Counted from the stretch's first letter, positions 16,087-25,221 are shown. The stretch: DNA of 64,000 nt from an uncultured Oscillospiraceae bacterium (GCA_958448165.1 CAUDCW010000004.1:147262-211261); one strand, 5' to 3'. Notes: a model not told the origin generated them from the letters alone. Program-made: numbers and translations.

Positions 16087-17499
16087 ATGGCAAAATCAAA
16101 GGAAAAGTCGGAGGCTGCTCAGCTGAAAGAGAAGCTGTTCCGTGATACAAAGAAAGGCGCAGGCACATTAAGCGACAAAGAAATTGCCGCCGCAGACAAA
16201 TTCTGCAAAAAATATATGAAGTTCCTCGACGAGGCGAAGATTGAGCGTGAGGTTGTGGCTGCGTCAAAGGAGCTTGCAGAGAAAGCCGGATTCACGCAAT
16301 ACATCAGCGGCAAAAAATACAACCCGGGCGACAAGGTATATCTTATCAACCGTGACAAGAACATTATTCTTGCCGTTATCGGCAAAAAGGGCTGCAGCGA
16401 GGGTGTGCGCCTTTCAATAGCGCATATCGACTCACCCCGTCTTGACTTGAAGCCGAATCCGCTTTACGAGTCAAACGACCTTGCCCTGTTCAAGACGCAT
16501 TATTACGGCGGACTCAAAAAATACCAGTGGACGGCAATTCCGCTTGCTCTGCACGGTGTAATCGTGCTTAAAAGCGGCAAGAAAATCACCGTAAAGGTCG
16601 GCGAAAAGGACGATGACCCGTGCTTCTGCGTGACCGATTTGCTTCCGCATCTTGCAAAGGAGCAGATGAAAAAGCCTGCGGCAGAAATGTTCACGGGTGA
16701 AGACCTGAACGTGCTTATCGGCAGCCGTCCGTTCAGGGACGACAGCGAATCCGAGCTTGTAAAGCTGAATATAATGAATTTGCTTTTCAACGAATACGGC
16801 ATTACAGAGGACGATTTCCTCTCGGCTGACCTTGAGCTTGTGCCGCTTCAGAAAGCCCGTGAAATCGGCTTTGACAGAAGTATGATAGGCGCATACGGCC
16901 ATGACGACAAGGTTTGTGCTTATCCTGCGCTGATGGCGGCTCTCGACTGTGAACAGCCCGAAAAAACAGCCGTCACACTGCTTGTTGACAAAGAGGAGAT
17001 AGGCAGCGACGGCAACACGGGTATGCAGAGCGACTTTATGAAGTACTTTATATTTGATATGGCTAAAAGCGAGGGTGTTGACGAATATAAGGTTATTTCA
17101 CAAAGCACCTGCCTTTCGGCTGATGTCAACGCCGCATTTGACCCGAATTATCCGGGCGTGTTTGAGGCAAACAATTCAAGCTATATCAACAAGGGTGTTG
17201 TAATCACAAAATACACTGGTCACGGCGGCAAGTACGACACATCGGACGCTACTGCGGAGTATATGGCTGAGATAAGGGCGATGCTTGACAGCGAAGAAAT
17301 ATTGTGGCAGACAGGCGAGCTTGGCAAGGTTGACGCAGGCGGCGGCGGTACAATTGCAAAATACGTTGCAAATCTTAACGTCGATGTTGTTGATCTCGGT
17401 GTACCTGTGCTTTCAATGCACGCACCTTTTGAGGTAGTATCAAAAATTGACGTTTATATGGCTTACAGAGCTTTCCTTGCTTTTTTCAATAAAAAATAA
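16087..17499 (+). CDS. M18-family zinc aminopeptidase
   Basis: A 470-residue aminopeptidase I (M18) that removes N-terminal residues from cytosolic peptides. Metal and catalytic residues are in AHIDSPRLDLKPNPLYE (His, Asp), YGHDDKVCAYPALMA (Asp), DKEEIGSDGNTGMQSDF (Glu pair) and TGHGGKYDTSDATAEY (His near the C-terminus). The active-site phrase is IAHIDSPR rather than the commoner SHTDSPR. ATG at 16087 is preferred to 16078 since AAAGGA ends 9 nt before it. Confidence 0.93.
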   Translation: MAKSKEKSEAAQLKEKLFRDTKKGAGTLSDKEIAAADKFCKKYMKFLDEAKIEREVVAASKELAEKAGFTQYISGKKYNPGDKVYLINRDKNIILAVIGKKGCSEGVRLSIAHIDSPRLDLKPNPLYESNDLALFKTHYYGGLKKYQWTAIPLALHGVIVLKSGKKITVKVGEKDDDPCFCVTDLLPHLAKEQMKKPAAEMFTGEDLNVLIGSRPFRDDSESELVKLNIMNLLFNEYGITEDDFLSADLELVPLQKAREIGFDRSMIGAYGHDDKVCAYPALMAALDCEQPEKTAVTLLVDKEEIGSDGNTGMQSDFMKYFIFDMAKSEGVDEYKVISQSTCLSADVNAAFDPNYPGVFEANNSSYINKGVVITKYTGHGGKYDTSDATAEYMAEIRAMLDSEEILWQTGELGKVDAGGGGTIAKYVANLNVDVVDLGVPVLSMHAPFEVVSKIDVYMAYRAFLAFFNKK

Positions 17500-17517
17500 A
17501 AGCTGAGAATAAAAATC

Positions 17518-17558
17518 GGGGCAGTCAGAAATGCTTGAAATTTCCGACTGCCCTTTTG
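17518..17558 (+). terminator. Intrinsic terminator after the M18 gene
   Basis: Arms GGGCAGTC (17518-17525 region) and GACTGCCC (17546-17553) extend by GAAAT/ATTTC pairs inward and are followed by TTTT. Confidence 0.8.
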
Positions 17559-17609
17559 CATTGAAATCGTATATCAGAAAAATATTAGTCAGTCACTTTG
17601 CGAAATGTG

Positions 17610-17638
17610 TTGAAATAGCAATTGCATTGGTGTATATT
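17610..17638 (+). promoter_or_regulatory. Promoter for the zinc-ribbon/PASTA gene
   Basis: -35 TTGAAA (17610-17615) and -10 TATATT (17633-17638) with a 17-bp spacer, about 115 nt before the start codon. The transcribed leader would include a MITE fragment. Confidence 0.55.
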
Positions 17639-17662
17639 TATATATATTACCGAACACTGATT

Positions 17663-17720
17663 TAGGAAACGCTGATTAAATCGTTTGTGCGTATTGCGCT
17701 GTCAGTTTTTTCGGTTCTTG
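17663..17720 (-). repeat. MITE fragment, inverted orientation
   Basis: The sequence starting GGAAACGCTGATTAAATCG and continuing through TTTGTGCGTATTGCGCTGTCAG is the reverse complement of the right end of the 171-bp family (CTGACGGCGCAATATGCACA...). Only this end is present. It lies in the leader of the next gene. Confidence 0.65.
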
Positions 17721-17753
17721 TTCGGTATCAGCACACAAACAGGAGGAGATTAT

Positions 17754-19367
17754 ATGTTTTGTCCAAATTGCGGAAAGGATAATACACCTCAGTCGAAGTT
17801 TTGCAAATATTGCGGTGCAAGACTTCAGATGCAAAGCTATGAAGAAGAAACAGCAAAATTGAATCCCGACGGTCGGAACCGTCAGAATATTCCGGTCAAT
17901 CAGCCGCCGATGACGGACAGATCGGAAAATAATACATCAGCTTCTGCGAATCGCACGGTTAATGGGTATAATAATATGCCGCAGAATATGCCGCAGCAAG
18001 GCGAATATTATCAGAATCCGCAGCAGTACAGAAACGGGAATAATAATCAGCAAGGCTACGGCTATGACGGAAATCCGCACGATGGATATTATAAGGACAT
18101 CGTCACCGAGAAGAGCAAAACCTCAAATGCCGTTATTATTGTCGCAGTTTCGCTTGCGGCACTTGTGCTGATAGTGTTTGCGGTTGTTGCATTGATATAT
18201 TTTACAGGAAGCAAGAGCGACAGTCCCTCGGCGCAGTCCGAAGCTTCTGCTGTTGCACCAACCACAACAACGGTTGCGCCTGTTGACGAGGACAACACGA
18301 TAGAGATTCCATCTGTTGTCGGATTTTCATATAATGACGCTGTCGCAAAGCTGCACGAAAGCAATCTGCAAACCCGTGTGACGGCAGAACACAGCTCTAA
18401 TGTGCCCGATAACTGTATAATAAGCCAAAGTCCGACAGACGGCACAAAGGCAAAAGAGGGTGACGTTGTGTCGCTTGTAATGTCGAAGGGTGTTTATCGT
18501 GCGCCGAATTATGACTATTTCGGAGTGCCGTCATATGCAAGAAATGACAGCGCCTATATTCTGTCCGAAAGCTCGTCAAAGTATCTAACAAAGAGCGATA
18601 TCAGCGGCTTGAGTGCAAAAACGCTTGTGCTTGCAAGAAACGAGATTTACGCAAAGCACAGCAGACGCTTCAGCACAACTGAATTGCAGAGCTACTTTAA
18701 CAGCAAGTCGTGGTATGTCGGCACTATAGAGCCGTCTGATTTTTCGGAGTCAGTCTTGAATGATTATGAAACGGCAAATGTTGCTTTTCTTGAAAAACAG
18801 GAAGATGAGCTCAGAAAACCGAGCAGTCAGGCATCGTCCTCAAGCTCATCGTCAAGCTCGTCAACAAGCTCATCAAAAGCTTCATCATCAAGCTCAGCGT
18901 CAAGTGCTTCTTCCGGTGATAAGCCGGTATTTCACGAGGTTTCCGCATCGACAAGCCTGAAAAGCTCAAAGGGCACTGTGTATTCACCCAATAATGCCTG
19001 CTATGACGACGGCAACTGCTGGGCAGAGGGAGCGAAAGACAGCGGTGAAGGCGAGTGGATAATGTTCAGTGACGATGAAGAACAGCAGGTAAGCGAAATA
19101 GGCATTGTAAACGGTTTTGCGAAATCGAAGGATTTATACAATCAAAACGGCAAGGCGAGCAGGATAAGACTTGAGTTTTCCGACGGCACTTCATATTCGG
19201 TTAACTTAACCGCAAGGTCAGACGCAACCGACAGCAACTACTACACTATTGACACGCTCAAACTGCCGCGCACGATAAGCACAACATACGTTAAGATTGT
19301 GATTGTAGATGTAGTCGAGGGAACAAAGTATGACGACACCTGCATAACGCTTGTAACCTTTAAATAA
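17754..19367 (+). CDS. Zinc-ribbon, PASTA, YARHG and discoidin-like surface protein
   Basis: A 537-residue mosaic protein. In order: zinc ribbon CPNCGKDNTPQSKFCKYCG (residues 3-21); Asn/Gln-rich linker; one transmembrane helix (about 125-150); a PASTA-like domain beginning IEIPSVVGFSYNDAVAKL; a YARHG domain (RNEIYAKHSRRF...YFNSKSWY); a low-complexity Ser linker; and a C-terminal F5/8-type (discoidin/NADase-associated) fold with AKDSGEGEWIMFSDDEEQQV. The arrangement suggests a cytosolic metal-binding head and extracellular peptidoglycan- or glycan-binding domains. ATG at 17754 has AGGAGGA 7-8 nt upstream; the longer frame reads MITE sequence. Function unknown. Confidence 0.82.
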   Translation: MFCPNCGKDNTPQSKFCKYCGARLQMQSYEEETAKLNPDGRNRQNIPVNQPPMTDRSENNTSASANRTVNGYNNMPQNMPQQGEYYQNPQQYRNGNNNQQGYGYDGNPHDGYYKDIVTEKSKTSNAVIIVAVSLAALVLIVFAVVALIYFTGSKSDSPSAQSEASAVAPTTTTVAPVDEDNTIEIPSVVGFSYNDAVAKLHESNLQTRVTAEHSSNVPDNCIISQSPTDGTKAKEGDVVSLVMSKGVYRAPNYDYFGVPSYARNDSAYILSESSSKYLTKSDISGLSAKTLVLARNEIYAKHSRRFSTTELQSYFNSKSWYVGTIEPSDFSESVLNDYETANVAFLEKQEDELRKPSSQASSSSSSSSSSTSSSKASSSSSASSASSGDKPVFHEVSASTSLKSSKGTVYSPNNACYDDGNCWAEGAKDSGEGEWIMFSDDEEQQVSEIGIVNGFAKSKDLYNQNGKASRIRLEFSDGTSYSVNLTARSDATDSNYYTIDTLKLPRTISTTYVKIVIVDVVEGTKYDDTCITLVTFK

Positions 19368-19374
19368 CAAATTA

Positions 19375-19414
19375 ACCCCTTGCAGCTTAATGATTGCTGT
19401 AAGGGGTTTGTTTT
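19375..19414. terminator. Bidirectional terminator
   Basis: Arms ACCCCTTGCAGC (19375-19386) and GCTGTAAGGGGT (19396-19407) with T-rich sequence on both flanks, between convergent genes. Confidence 0.8.
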
Positions 19415-19850
19415 ACAGTGTTGCGTTTTTATAGCTTATCGTTATATGGCTGAACGCAAAGATAACAGACATAACCATCAGCGGAATATTCAGCGTGATT
19501 ATACCGCTGAAAATAAATATCACAGACGGCAGAACCGACAGCGACAACGATTTCAAAACCGACGATTTTTTGCGGAGTATAACCCAGCACAGGCAGTACA
19601 AAATGCATAGTGCGGCATTGACCGAAATATATATCACCTCGCCGAGGTCGAAAAAATATCCGAAGCATAAACCCGGGATGTTTATTATCATAAGTACAAA
19701 TGATGAAAAACGTCCGACCTGTTCCAATGCTATTACAGCCTTGTTGCCGTATTTGTTCTCAAAGATATCCTGGCATTTTATTGACGCTATTATATTCGGT
19801 ATCATAATGACGAACATTATTATCAGTCCGTACAAATTGAACCAGTCCAT
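19413..19850 (-). CDS. Hypothetical membrane protein
   Basis: A 145-residue protein not assigned to a family. It has about four hydrophobic segments (LYGLIIMFVIMIPNIIAS, FSSFVLMIINIPGLCFGYFF, VIYISVNAALCILYCLCW, and two C-terminal stretches near SLSVLPSVIFIFSGIITL). It would be an integral membrane protein with the N-terminus starting MDWFNLYG. ATG at 19850 is chosen over the longer frame because GGAG lies 6-7 nt upstream. It follows the WYL regulator on the same strand by 10 nt, so it may be a co-regulated target or partner. Confidence 0.65.
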   Translation of the reverse strand: MDWFNLYGLIIMFVIMIPNIIASIKCQDIFENKYGNKAVIALEQVGRFSSFVLMIINIPGLCFGYFFDLGEVIYISVNAALCILYCLCWVILRKKSSVLKSLSLSVLPSVIFIFSGIITLNIPLMVMSVIFAFSHITISYKNATL

Positions 19851-19860
19851 TTTATTCTCC

Positions 19861-20865
19861 CTATCCGCCAAGCTGTTCTGTCGTAAGCCTTGCCTTTTCA
19901 ATCATTTTCTCCTTCAGCCTTTGCGGAGATACTATTTTTACACGGTCGCAATACTGAAACAGCCAGTCAATAAGCCCGTCGCTGAAGAAAACGGTCGTTT
20001 TCAGCGTGAATTTTTCTTCACCCTCATCAACCGCTACTGCGTCAACGCCGAACCTTTCAATCATAACATCGAGCAGGCTGTTGTCGCAGATAAGCTCAAT
20101 TTCTGTTTCCTCGCCGTTATACATCATAATGTTTTTCCTGACATATTCTGTCGTGTCAAATACGCTGTTTTCGCCGGTGATATCGCTGTATGGTCTTGCA
20201 TTTTCATTTGTAATGCTCATCATCTTCATTTTGTCAAGGCGATAATTGCTCAGATTATCGTACTTGTCATAGTTTCCGACCAGATAATATTTGTCGTTTG
20301 CCCATACAAGGGCATAGGGGCTTATAGTGAAATGCCTTTGCTTATTTAAAGTCGGTTTTCCCGATGTGATAACGTATTTATAGTAATCAAACTCAACCTT
20401 TTTTTCGGCGGCAATCGCACGGTTGATTTCGTCGATAACATAGTATATCTGCTCGTTCTTTGACTTCACACGCTCATGCGGCGACAGCTGCGATGATATT
20501 TCTTCACGCTGATAGCGGCTCATAAATTTAAGCAGCTTATCTCTTAGCTCCTTCGTCTTTTTTTCTGTGATAAACGGGGCGCAGGTTACAGCGTCAACCA
20601 TCACTCTTATCTCGGAGCTTTGGAAAGTGCGTTCTGCAAGAAAATACCCTTCGTTGCTTGACTTTGCCCGAACAATTTCATAGCCGAAAAGCTTTAAAGC
20701 CGTGATGTCGTCATAAACGGTTTTTCTGCCGCACACTATTCCTTTTTCAGCAAGATATGCGATTATGGCGTTTGAATTTGCACAATGCTCCGAATCTGTT
20801 TTTTCCTTCAGGTATTCAAGAATATATTCGCATCTGATGCGCTTTAAAAGACCTTTGTTATCCAT
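19861..20865 (-). CDS. WYL-domain transcriptional regulator
   Basis: A 334-residue regulator with an N-terminal helix-turn-helix (about residues 1-75; GRKTVYDDITALKLFGYEI is the recognition region of the HTH_11 type) and a WYL ligand-sensing domain (about 140-220, with HFTISPYALVWANDKYYLVGNYDK and YRLDKM). WYL proteins respond to nucleotides or nucleic acids and control diverse genes, including defence loci; the ligand here is unknown. ATG at 20865 overlaps the stop of the upstream flavoprotein as TAATG, with AAGAGGTGG as SD, so translation is probably coupled. Confidence 0.88.
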   Translation of the reverse strand: MDNKGLLKRIRCEYILEYLKEKTDSEHCANSNAIIAYLAEKGIVCGRKTVYDDITALKLFGYEIVRAKSSNEGYFLAERTFQSSEIRVMVDAVTCAPFITEKKTKELRDKLLKFMSRYQREEISSQLSPHERVKSKNEQIYYVIDEINRAIAAEKKVEFDYYKYVITSGKPTLNKQRHFTISPYALVWANDKYYLVGNYDKYDNLSNYRLDKMKMMSITNENARPYSDITGENSVFDTTEYVRKNIMMYNGEETEIELICDNSLLDVMIERFGVDAVAVDEGEEKFTLKTTVFFSDGLIDWLFQYCDRVKIVSPQRLKEKMIEKARLTTEQLGG

Positions 20866-22454
20866 TATTCGCCACCTCTTAAAATCGCCTCGGCGCACTT
20901 TATGCCGTCAACCGCCGCCGATATTATTCCTCCGGCGTAGCCTGCACCCTCGCCGCAGGGATAAAGTCCACGGCAGTTTACGCTTTGAAATTGCTCGTTT
21001 CTTATTATTCTCAGCGGTGCAGAGCTGCGCGTTTCCATACCTGTCAGCACTGCGTCGGGTGAGTTAAAGCCCTTGAGCTTTTCGTCGAGAATTATAATAC
21101 CCTGCTTTAGCGACTCGCTCATATACTGCGGCATAATAGTGTTTAAATCTGCGCCGGTAACGCCCGGGCGGTAGCTCGGCTTGACGTCGCCGAAGGCTTT
21201 TGTTGCCCGACCGAGCAGAAAATCCTCAACTCTCTGTGACGGGGCAAAGTAGCTTTCACCGCCGAGCAGAAAAGCCGATTTCTCAAACTTTCTTTGCAGT
21301 TCAATTCCGGCAAGCACACTATCACTGCCGAAATCATCACAGCCGACGCCGACAAGCAGGGCAGAGTTTGAGTTAGTCATATCCCTTGCAAAGCGGCTCA
21401 TACCGTTTGTTACAACCGTTCCCGTTTCGCTTGCGGCAGGCACAACCTCGCCGCCGGGGCACATACAAAAGGTATATACTCCTCGTCCGTTTGGCAGATG
21501 CACCGCAAGCTTATAGTCGGCAGCGCCAAGATGCCCCTTGCCTGCAAAGTCACCGTACTGCGAAATGTCAATTTTTTCACGCAGATGCTCAATTCTCACA
21601 CCTATGGAAAAGGGCTTTTGCTCCATTGCGATGTTCAGCTCAGAAAGCCGCTTGTAGGTGTCGCGGCTGCTGTGGCCGAGTGCAAGCACAACATTGTTCG
21701 ACTCGATTTTTTCACCCTTGTCGGTTATGACGCCGTTTATTTTACCGGCGGATATTAAAAAGTCAGTTACGGTAGTTTTGTATTTAAAGCTTCCGCCGAG
21801 ATTTATTATTTTTTCTCTCAGATTTTTGACTGCAATATGCAGATAATCCGTTCCAACGTGCGGCTTTGCACGGTACAGAATTTCCTCGGGCGCACCTGCC
21901 GCAACAAATTCTTCAAGAACCTTTCTTGCCCGTGAATCCTTTGTGCCGGTGTTGAGCTTTCCGTCAGAAAATGCTCCTGCGCCGCCCTCGCCGAATTGTA
22001 TATTGCTGTTTGTGTCAAGTCTGCCGCCGCCAGAAAAGCGTTCAACGGTGTTTATGCGCTCCTCTATCTTCTCGCCTCGTTCAATTATAATCGGTGAGAA
22101 ACCTGCCTGAGCCAAGATAAGCCCTGCAAAAAGTCCGGCAGGGCCTGCGCCGATAACGACAGGCGGATTGTCAGGCTTTTTTGGGGGGTTCGGCAGTTCG
22201 TAGCGATAAGGCTTTGCAAGGACGGCGTTTTTGCTCCTACACCTGCTCAAAGCCTTGCTTTCCGATATGTTCAGCTTAACGTCAACGCTTGCGCTGAAAT
22301 GTACGTTTGACTTTTTTCTTGCGTCAACCGACAGCCTGTGCAGGTTGAAAGACTCAACAGCTCGTCTGTCGCATCTCAGCTCGTCGCAGATTCCTTTTTG
22401 TATTGTGCCGTCGTCATAATCGACAGGCAGCTTTATGTTACTTATTCTTATCAT
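20865..22454 (-). CDS. NAD(P)/FAD-dependent oxidoreductase (COG2509-like)
   Basis: A 529-residue flavoprotein. The dinucleotide-binding GAGPAGLFAGLILAQAG is near residue 102, after an N-terminal domain (LPVDYDDGTIQKGICDELRC...) characteristic of the uncharacterised FAD-dependent dehydrogenase group. Further landmarks are ERFSGGGRLDTNSNIQFGEGGAGAFSDGKLNTG and the C-terminal LYPCGEGAGYAGGIISAAVDG. Substrate is unknown. It overlaps both neighbours on the minus strand (17 nt with the BaiN-like gene upstream; TAATG with the WYL gene downstream), so the three form an operon. Confidence 0.9.
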   Translation of the reverse strand: MIRISNIKLPVDYDDGTIQKGICDELRCDRRAVESFNLHRLSVDARKKSNVHFSASVDVKLNISESKALSRCRSKNAVLAKPYRYELPNPPKKPDNPPVVIGAGPAGLFAGLILAQAGFSPIIIERGEKIEERINTVERFSGGGRLDTNSNIQFGEGGAGAFSDGKLNTGTKDSRARKVLEEFVAAGAPEEILYRAKPHVGTDYLHIAVKNLREKIINLGGSFKYKTTVTDFLISAGKINGVITDKGEKIESNNVVLALGHSSRDTYKRLSELNIAMEQKPFSIGVRIEHLREKIDISQYGDFAGKGHLGAADYKLAVHLPNGRGVYTFCMCPGGEVVPAASETGTVVTNGMSRFARDMTNSNSALLVGVGCDDFGSDSVLAGIELQRKFEKSAFLLGGESYFAPSQRVEDFLLGRATKAFGDVKPSYRPGVTGADLNTIMPQYMSESLKQGIIILDEKLKGFNSPDAVLTGMETRSSAPLRIIRNEQFQSVNCRGLYPCGEGAGYAGGIISAAVDGIKCAEAILRGGE

Positions 22455-23706
22455 TCAAACACCTCAGAACAGCGCTTTTTGCGCTTATAACAGCCGACGT
22501 CCATGCCCATTGCAGATTGAATCCGCCGCACGCAGCGTCAATGTCAACAACCTCGCCTGCAAAAAAAAGCCTGTCTGCCTTTTTTGACGACATAGTGTTG
22601 AAATCAATTTCCTCACGCTTCACTCCGCCGCCGCTTACCTGCGCTTTTGAAAAATCAAATGTCTTTTTTGCTGCCAGCCTGAAATCCTTTATCTCGTTGC
22701 AAACCGAAATCAGCTCACGCTTGCTTATGTCGCCGCACCTGACAGCAGGGGACAAGCCTGCCACTTTTTTTGCGATAAAAGCGCCGAGCTTTTTATTCAT
22801 AACACCCGTCAGCACCTCGTCTATCGGAGCTTCACGGTTATCAAGAGCAGTTTTTACGATAAAGCTTTTAAGCTTGTTTATGTTTACATCGGGCAGTAAG
22901 TCTATTGAAATACACGGTGTTGGCTCGCCCTTGCTGTAGGCTTGATTTACATAGTGCGAAAGGTTGAACACGCATATGCCCGAAATATTGTTGTCGTTGA
23001 TCTGCAACTCCCCGTGTTCACAGGCGATAACGCTGTCACCCGATAACAGCTTTACCGCACATTCACATCGGACGCCCTTTACCGGGCGCAAATCCTCGCT
23101 GACAAAAATCGGTGTAAGGCTCGGATACGGCTTTGTAACGGTGTGACCGAGCAATTTTGCAAGTGCAAAGCCGCTGCCGTCAGAGCCGAACACGGGAGAA
23201 GCGGCACCGCCGCAGGCTATGATTACGCATTTTGCCGCAAATTCGCCTTTAGAGGTTGTTATAATAAAACCGCCGCCGTTTTTCCTGACGGAAAGAACCT
23301 TTTCGTCAATGCGTTCTTCTATTCCGTATTTTTTAAGATTATTTCTGAGAACATCAAGAACGGACGAAGCGTTGCCGCTTTGCGGGTATGCCCTGCCTGC
23401 AGTGTCGGTTTTTATCATCAGACCGAGCGACAGAAAAAGACTTTTTGTGTATTCAAAGGTCAGGCATTGTTTCATTTCATCGGGAAAAACGGAAGAATCG
23501 CAGAAGTAGGAGTATGCCGAGGAGCTTGTGTTGCCCAGATTGCATCTGCCGTTTCCTGTTGCAAGAAGCTTGCGTCCCGTTTTGCTGTTTTGTTCAAATA
23601 CGGCAATGCTTAGCCTGCCGTGGCTTTCTCTGCCGGCAATACAGCCGCACATCAGCCCTGCGGCACCGCCGCCTATTATTGCTATGTCAATAGTGGTATT
23701 TTTCAT
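22438..23706 (-). CDS. HI0933/BaiN-like flavoprotein
   Basis: A 422-residue NAD(P)/FAD-dependent oxidoreductase of the HI0933-like (COG2081) family, which also contains the bile-acid dehydrogenase BaiN. FAD-binding IIGGGAAGLMCGCIAGRE is at residues 10-27; the family signature KTGRKLLATGNGRCNLGN is near 43-60; and the C-terminal FFAGEVVDIDAACGGFNLQWAW closes the FAD fold. The physiological substrate cannot be read from sequence; BaiN identity is not claimed. Confidence 0.9.
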   Translation of the reverse strand: MKNTTIDIAIIGGGAAGLMCGCIAGRESHGRLSIAVFEQNSKTGRKLLATGNGRCNLGNTSSSAYSYFCDSSVFPDEMKQCLTFEYTKSLFLSLGLMIKTDTAGRAYPQSGNASSVLDVLRNNLKKYGIEERIDEKVLSVRKNGGGFIITTSKGEFAAKCVIIACGGAASPVFGSDGSGFALAKLLGHTVTKPYPSLTPIFVSEDLRPVKGVRCECAVKLLSGDSVIACEHGELQINDNNISGICVFNLSHYVNQAYSKGEPTPCISIDLLPDVNINKLKSFIVKTALDNREAPIDEVLTGVMNKKLGAFIAKKVAGLSPAVRCGDISKRELISVCNEIKDFRLAAKKTFDFSKAQVSGGGVKREEIDFNTMSSKKADRLFFAGEVVDIDAACGGFNLQWAWTSAVISAKSAVLRCLNDKNK

Positions 23707-23726
23707 ATTATCACCAATAAAAGAAA

Positions 23727-23744
23727 GGGCAGCCTGAGCTGCCC
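23727..23744 (-). terminator. Terminator of the drug-export-like gene
   Basis: Arms GGGCAGC (23727-23733) and GCTGCCC (23738-23744) with a 4-nt loop; on the minus strand it is followed by TTTCTTTTATT. Confidence 0.7.
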
Positions 23745-23756
23745 CGAAAAATCATA

Positions 23757-24239
23757 TTATTTTGGAGCAAATATTGCACCGATTGCACCGAACAGACCTG
23801 CGCTTGCAAGACCCATTATTATACCGGCAAGCACAACTCCGCAGAAAACGGCTATCATACTCGACTTGAAATCCATATCAAGGAAGCTTGCTGCAAGCGT
23901 TCCCGTCCATGCGCCCGTGCCAGGCAGAGGAATACCGACAAACAAAAGCAGTGCGAAGAACAAACCCTTGCCGGCCTTTTGCTGCAGCTTTTTGCCGCCC
24001 TTTTCGCCCTTTTCAATACAGAAGGTGAAGAACTTGCCGATGTATTTTTTGTCGCAGCCCCATAAAAGCACCTTTCTTGCGAAAAGATAAATTATGGGCA
24101 TAGGCAGCATATTGCCGATAATTGCTATGATATATGACGGCACAAGGTCAAGCCCCATACCGACAGCATAGGGGATAGCACCTCTGAGTTCAATCAGTGG
24201 AACCATTGAAATAAAAAAGACAATCAAATAATTTAACAT
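23757..24239 (-). CDS. Small multidrug-export family membrane protein
   Basis: A 160-residue integral membrane protein of the small multi-drug export family (PF06695 type). It begins LNYLIVFFISMVPLIELRGAIPYAVGMG, whose P-L-I-E-L-R-G-A-I-P signature is the family's first helix; further landmarks are the GNMLPMPIIYLFARKVL helix and the LLLFVGIPLPGTGAWTGTLAA helix. Transport substrates are not established for most members. Confidence 0.85.
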   Translation of the reverse strand: MLNYLIVFFISMVPLIELRGAIPYAVGMGLDLVPSYIIAIIGNMLPMPIIYLFARKVLLWGCDKKYIGKFFTFCIEKGEKGGKKLQQKAGKGLFFALLLFVGIPLPGTGAWTGTLAASFLDMDFKSSMIAVFCGVVLAGIIMGLASAGLFGAIGAIFAPK

Positions 24240-24593
24240 TTTTACCTCCGTGATCTGTGGTGGTTGTGAGCATACACCTTATTATACTAAGAATACTCAC
24301 TTTATGCAAGAAAAAATATCCTGAACTGTATTTTCCTTAAAATAAATTTATTAATTGTTTTGACAAATATTATTTTTTGGTCTAAAATTTAAGGAAACAC
24401 TGAATAAATCACGCTGAAAGCTGTTTGCACATCTTGCTTGCATATTTTCCGTCAGCCTGACCAAAAAATCCTCGCAATGCGACAGCATTACTGCGGTTTA
24501 TTTGTCCAACCTGACGAAAAATCTGACGGCGCAATCTGCACAAACGATTTAATCAGTGTTTCCCTAAGAAAGATTTGTGGCAGGTGATGTTAA
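24240..24593. other. Divergent intergenic gap with a MITE copy
   Basis: Between the divergently oriented drug-export-like and VanZ genes. The left 150 nt are AT-rich and hold TTATACTAA-like sequence facing the minus-strand gene; the rest is MITE copy 2 at 24393-24563. I see no gene. Confidence 0.7.
24393..24563. mobile_element. MITE-like palindromic element, copy 2
   Basis: A 171-bp copy with termini GGAAACACTGAATAAATC and GATTTAATCAGTGTTTCC and the same internal CCGTCAG/CTGACGG pair as the 10040 copy. It ends about 30 nt before the VanZ-like gene. Confidence 0.85.
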
Positions 24594-25088
24594 GTGGAAA
24601 AGTTGAAGCTGAAAAAATCCTCCGTTGTTTTTCTTGTGCTGACCTCTTTGTCGGCGTTGTTCTTTATATCAAATTCCCTTGCAAGCGCTGAGGTATCGTC
24701 CGCTGAAAGCGGCTTTTTTGTGAGCTTTATTGCCGACAACATTTTTCACACAAGCAACCCTGAGATGATTTCTTCAATCACGTTTATCGTTCGCAAGCTT
24801 GCTCATTTTACCGAGTTTGCCTTGTTTTTTGCGTTTTTCAATTCTTTTATGATTTCTCTGGATTTGTATAAAAACCGTTTGTATTGTTTTCTGACTATGT
24901 TTCTTGCTTTGCTTGTACCTCTGCTTGATGAAACAACGCAGTATTTATCACCCGGCAGAACGCCGAAGGTGTATGATATCTGGGTTGATGCGGCGGGATG
25001 TATTTTTGGCATTGTTGTGTCAGCAATTATTTTCAGCCTGTGCAGGAGAAATTCAAAGAAAATCACAAAATATGTTGAAAGACAGTGA
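24594..25088 (+). CDS. VanZ-family membrane protein
   Basis: A 164-residue protein with an N-terminal signal/anchor helix and further membrane helices. The VanZ-like core is seen in FIVRKLAHFTEFALFF (charged R-K and H-F-x-E at about 58-70) and LLDETTQYLSPGRTPKVYDIWVDAAG (about 100-125), the conserved D-E-x-x-Q and G-R-x-x-x-x-x-D-I. VanZ proteins can confer low-level teicoplanin resistance, but most homologues have no known function. The GTG start at 24594 follows CAGGTGATG by about 8 nt. Confidence 0.88.
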   Translation: MEKLKLKKSSVVFLVLTSLSALFFISNSLASAEVSSAESGFFVSFIADNIFHTSNPEMISSITFIVRKLAHFTEFALFFAFFNSFMISLDLYKNRLYCFLTMFLALLVPLLDETTQYLSPGRTPKVYDIWVDAAGCIFGIVVSAIIFSLCRRNSKKITKYVERQ

Positions 25089-25128
25089 AATATGATGTAT
25101 AATGTAAAATAGAATATTTATTGATTAT

Positions 25129-25150
25129 ATGGCGGAGGTTTCTCCGCCAT
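25129..25150 (+). terminator. Hairpin, probable terminator
   Basis: Arms ATGGCGGAG (25129-25137) and CTCCGCCAT (25142-25150) around GTTT. There is no good T-tract after it, so termination is likely but not certain. Confidence 0.5.
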
Positions 25151-25221
25151 AATCTGTGTTATGCGGCTTTTTCAAATGCCGGTTGCAGGTGTTTGGTGTT
25201 GAATTAAAAAGGGGGATTAAG

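Noticed and set aside
19495..20349. Plus-strand 284-residue frame opposite the WYL regulator and membrane protein
   Set aside because: It is antisense to two well-supported genes and has no recognisable domain.
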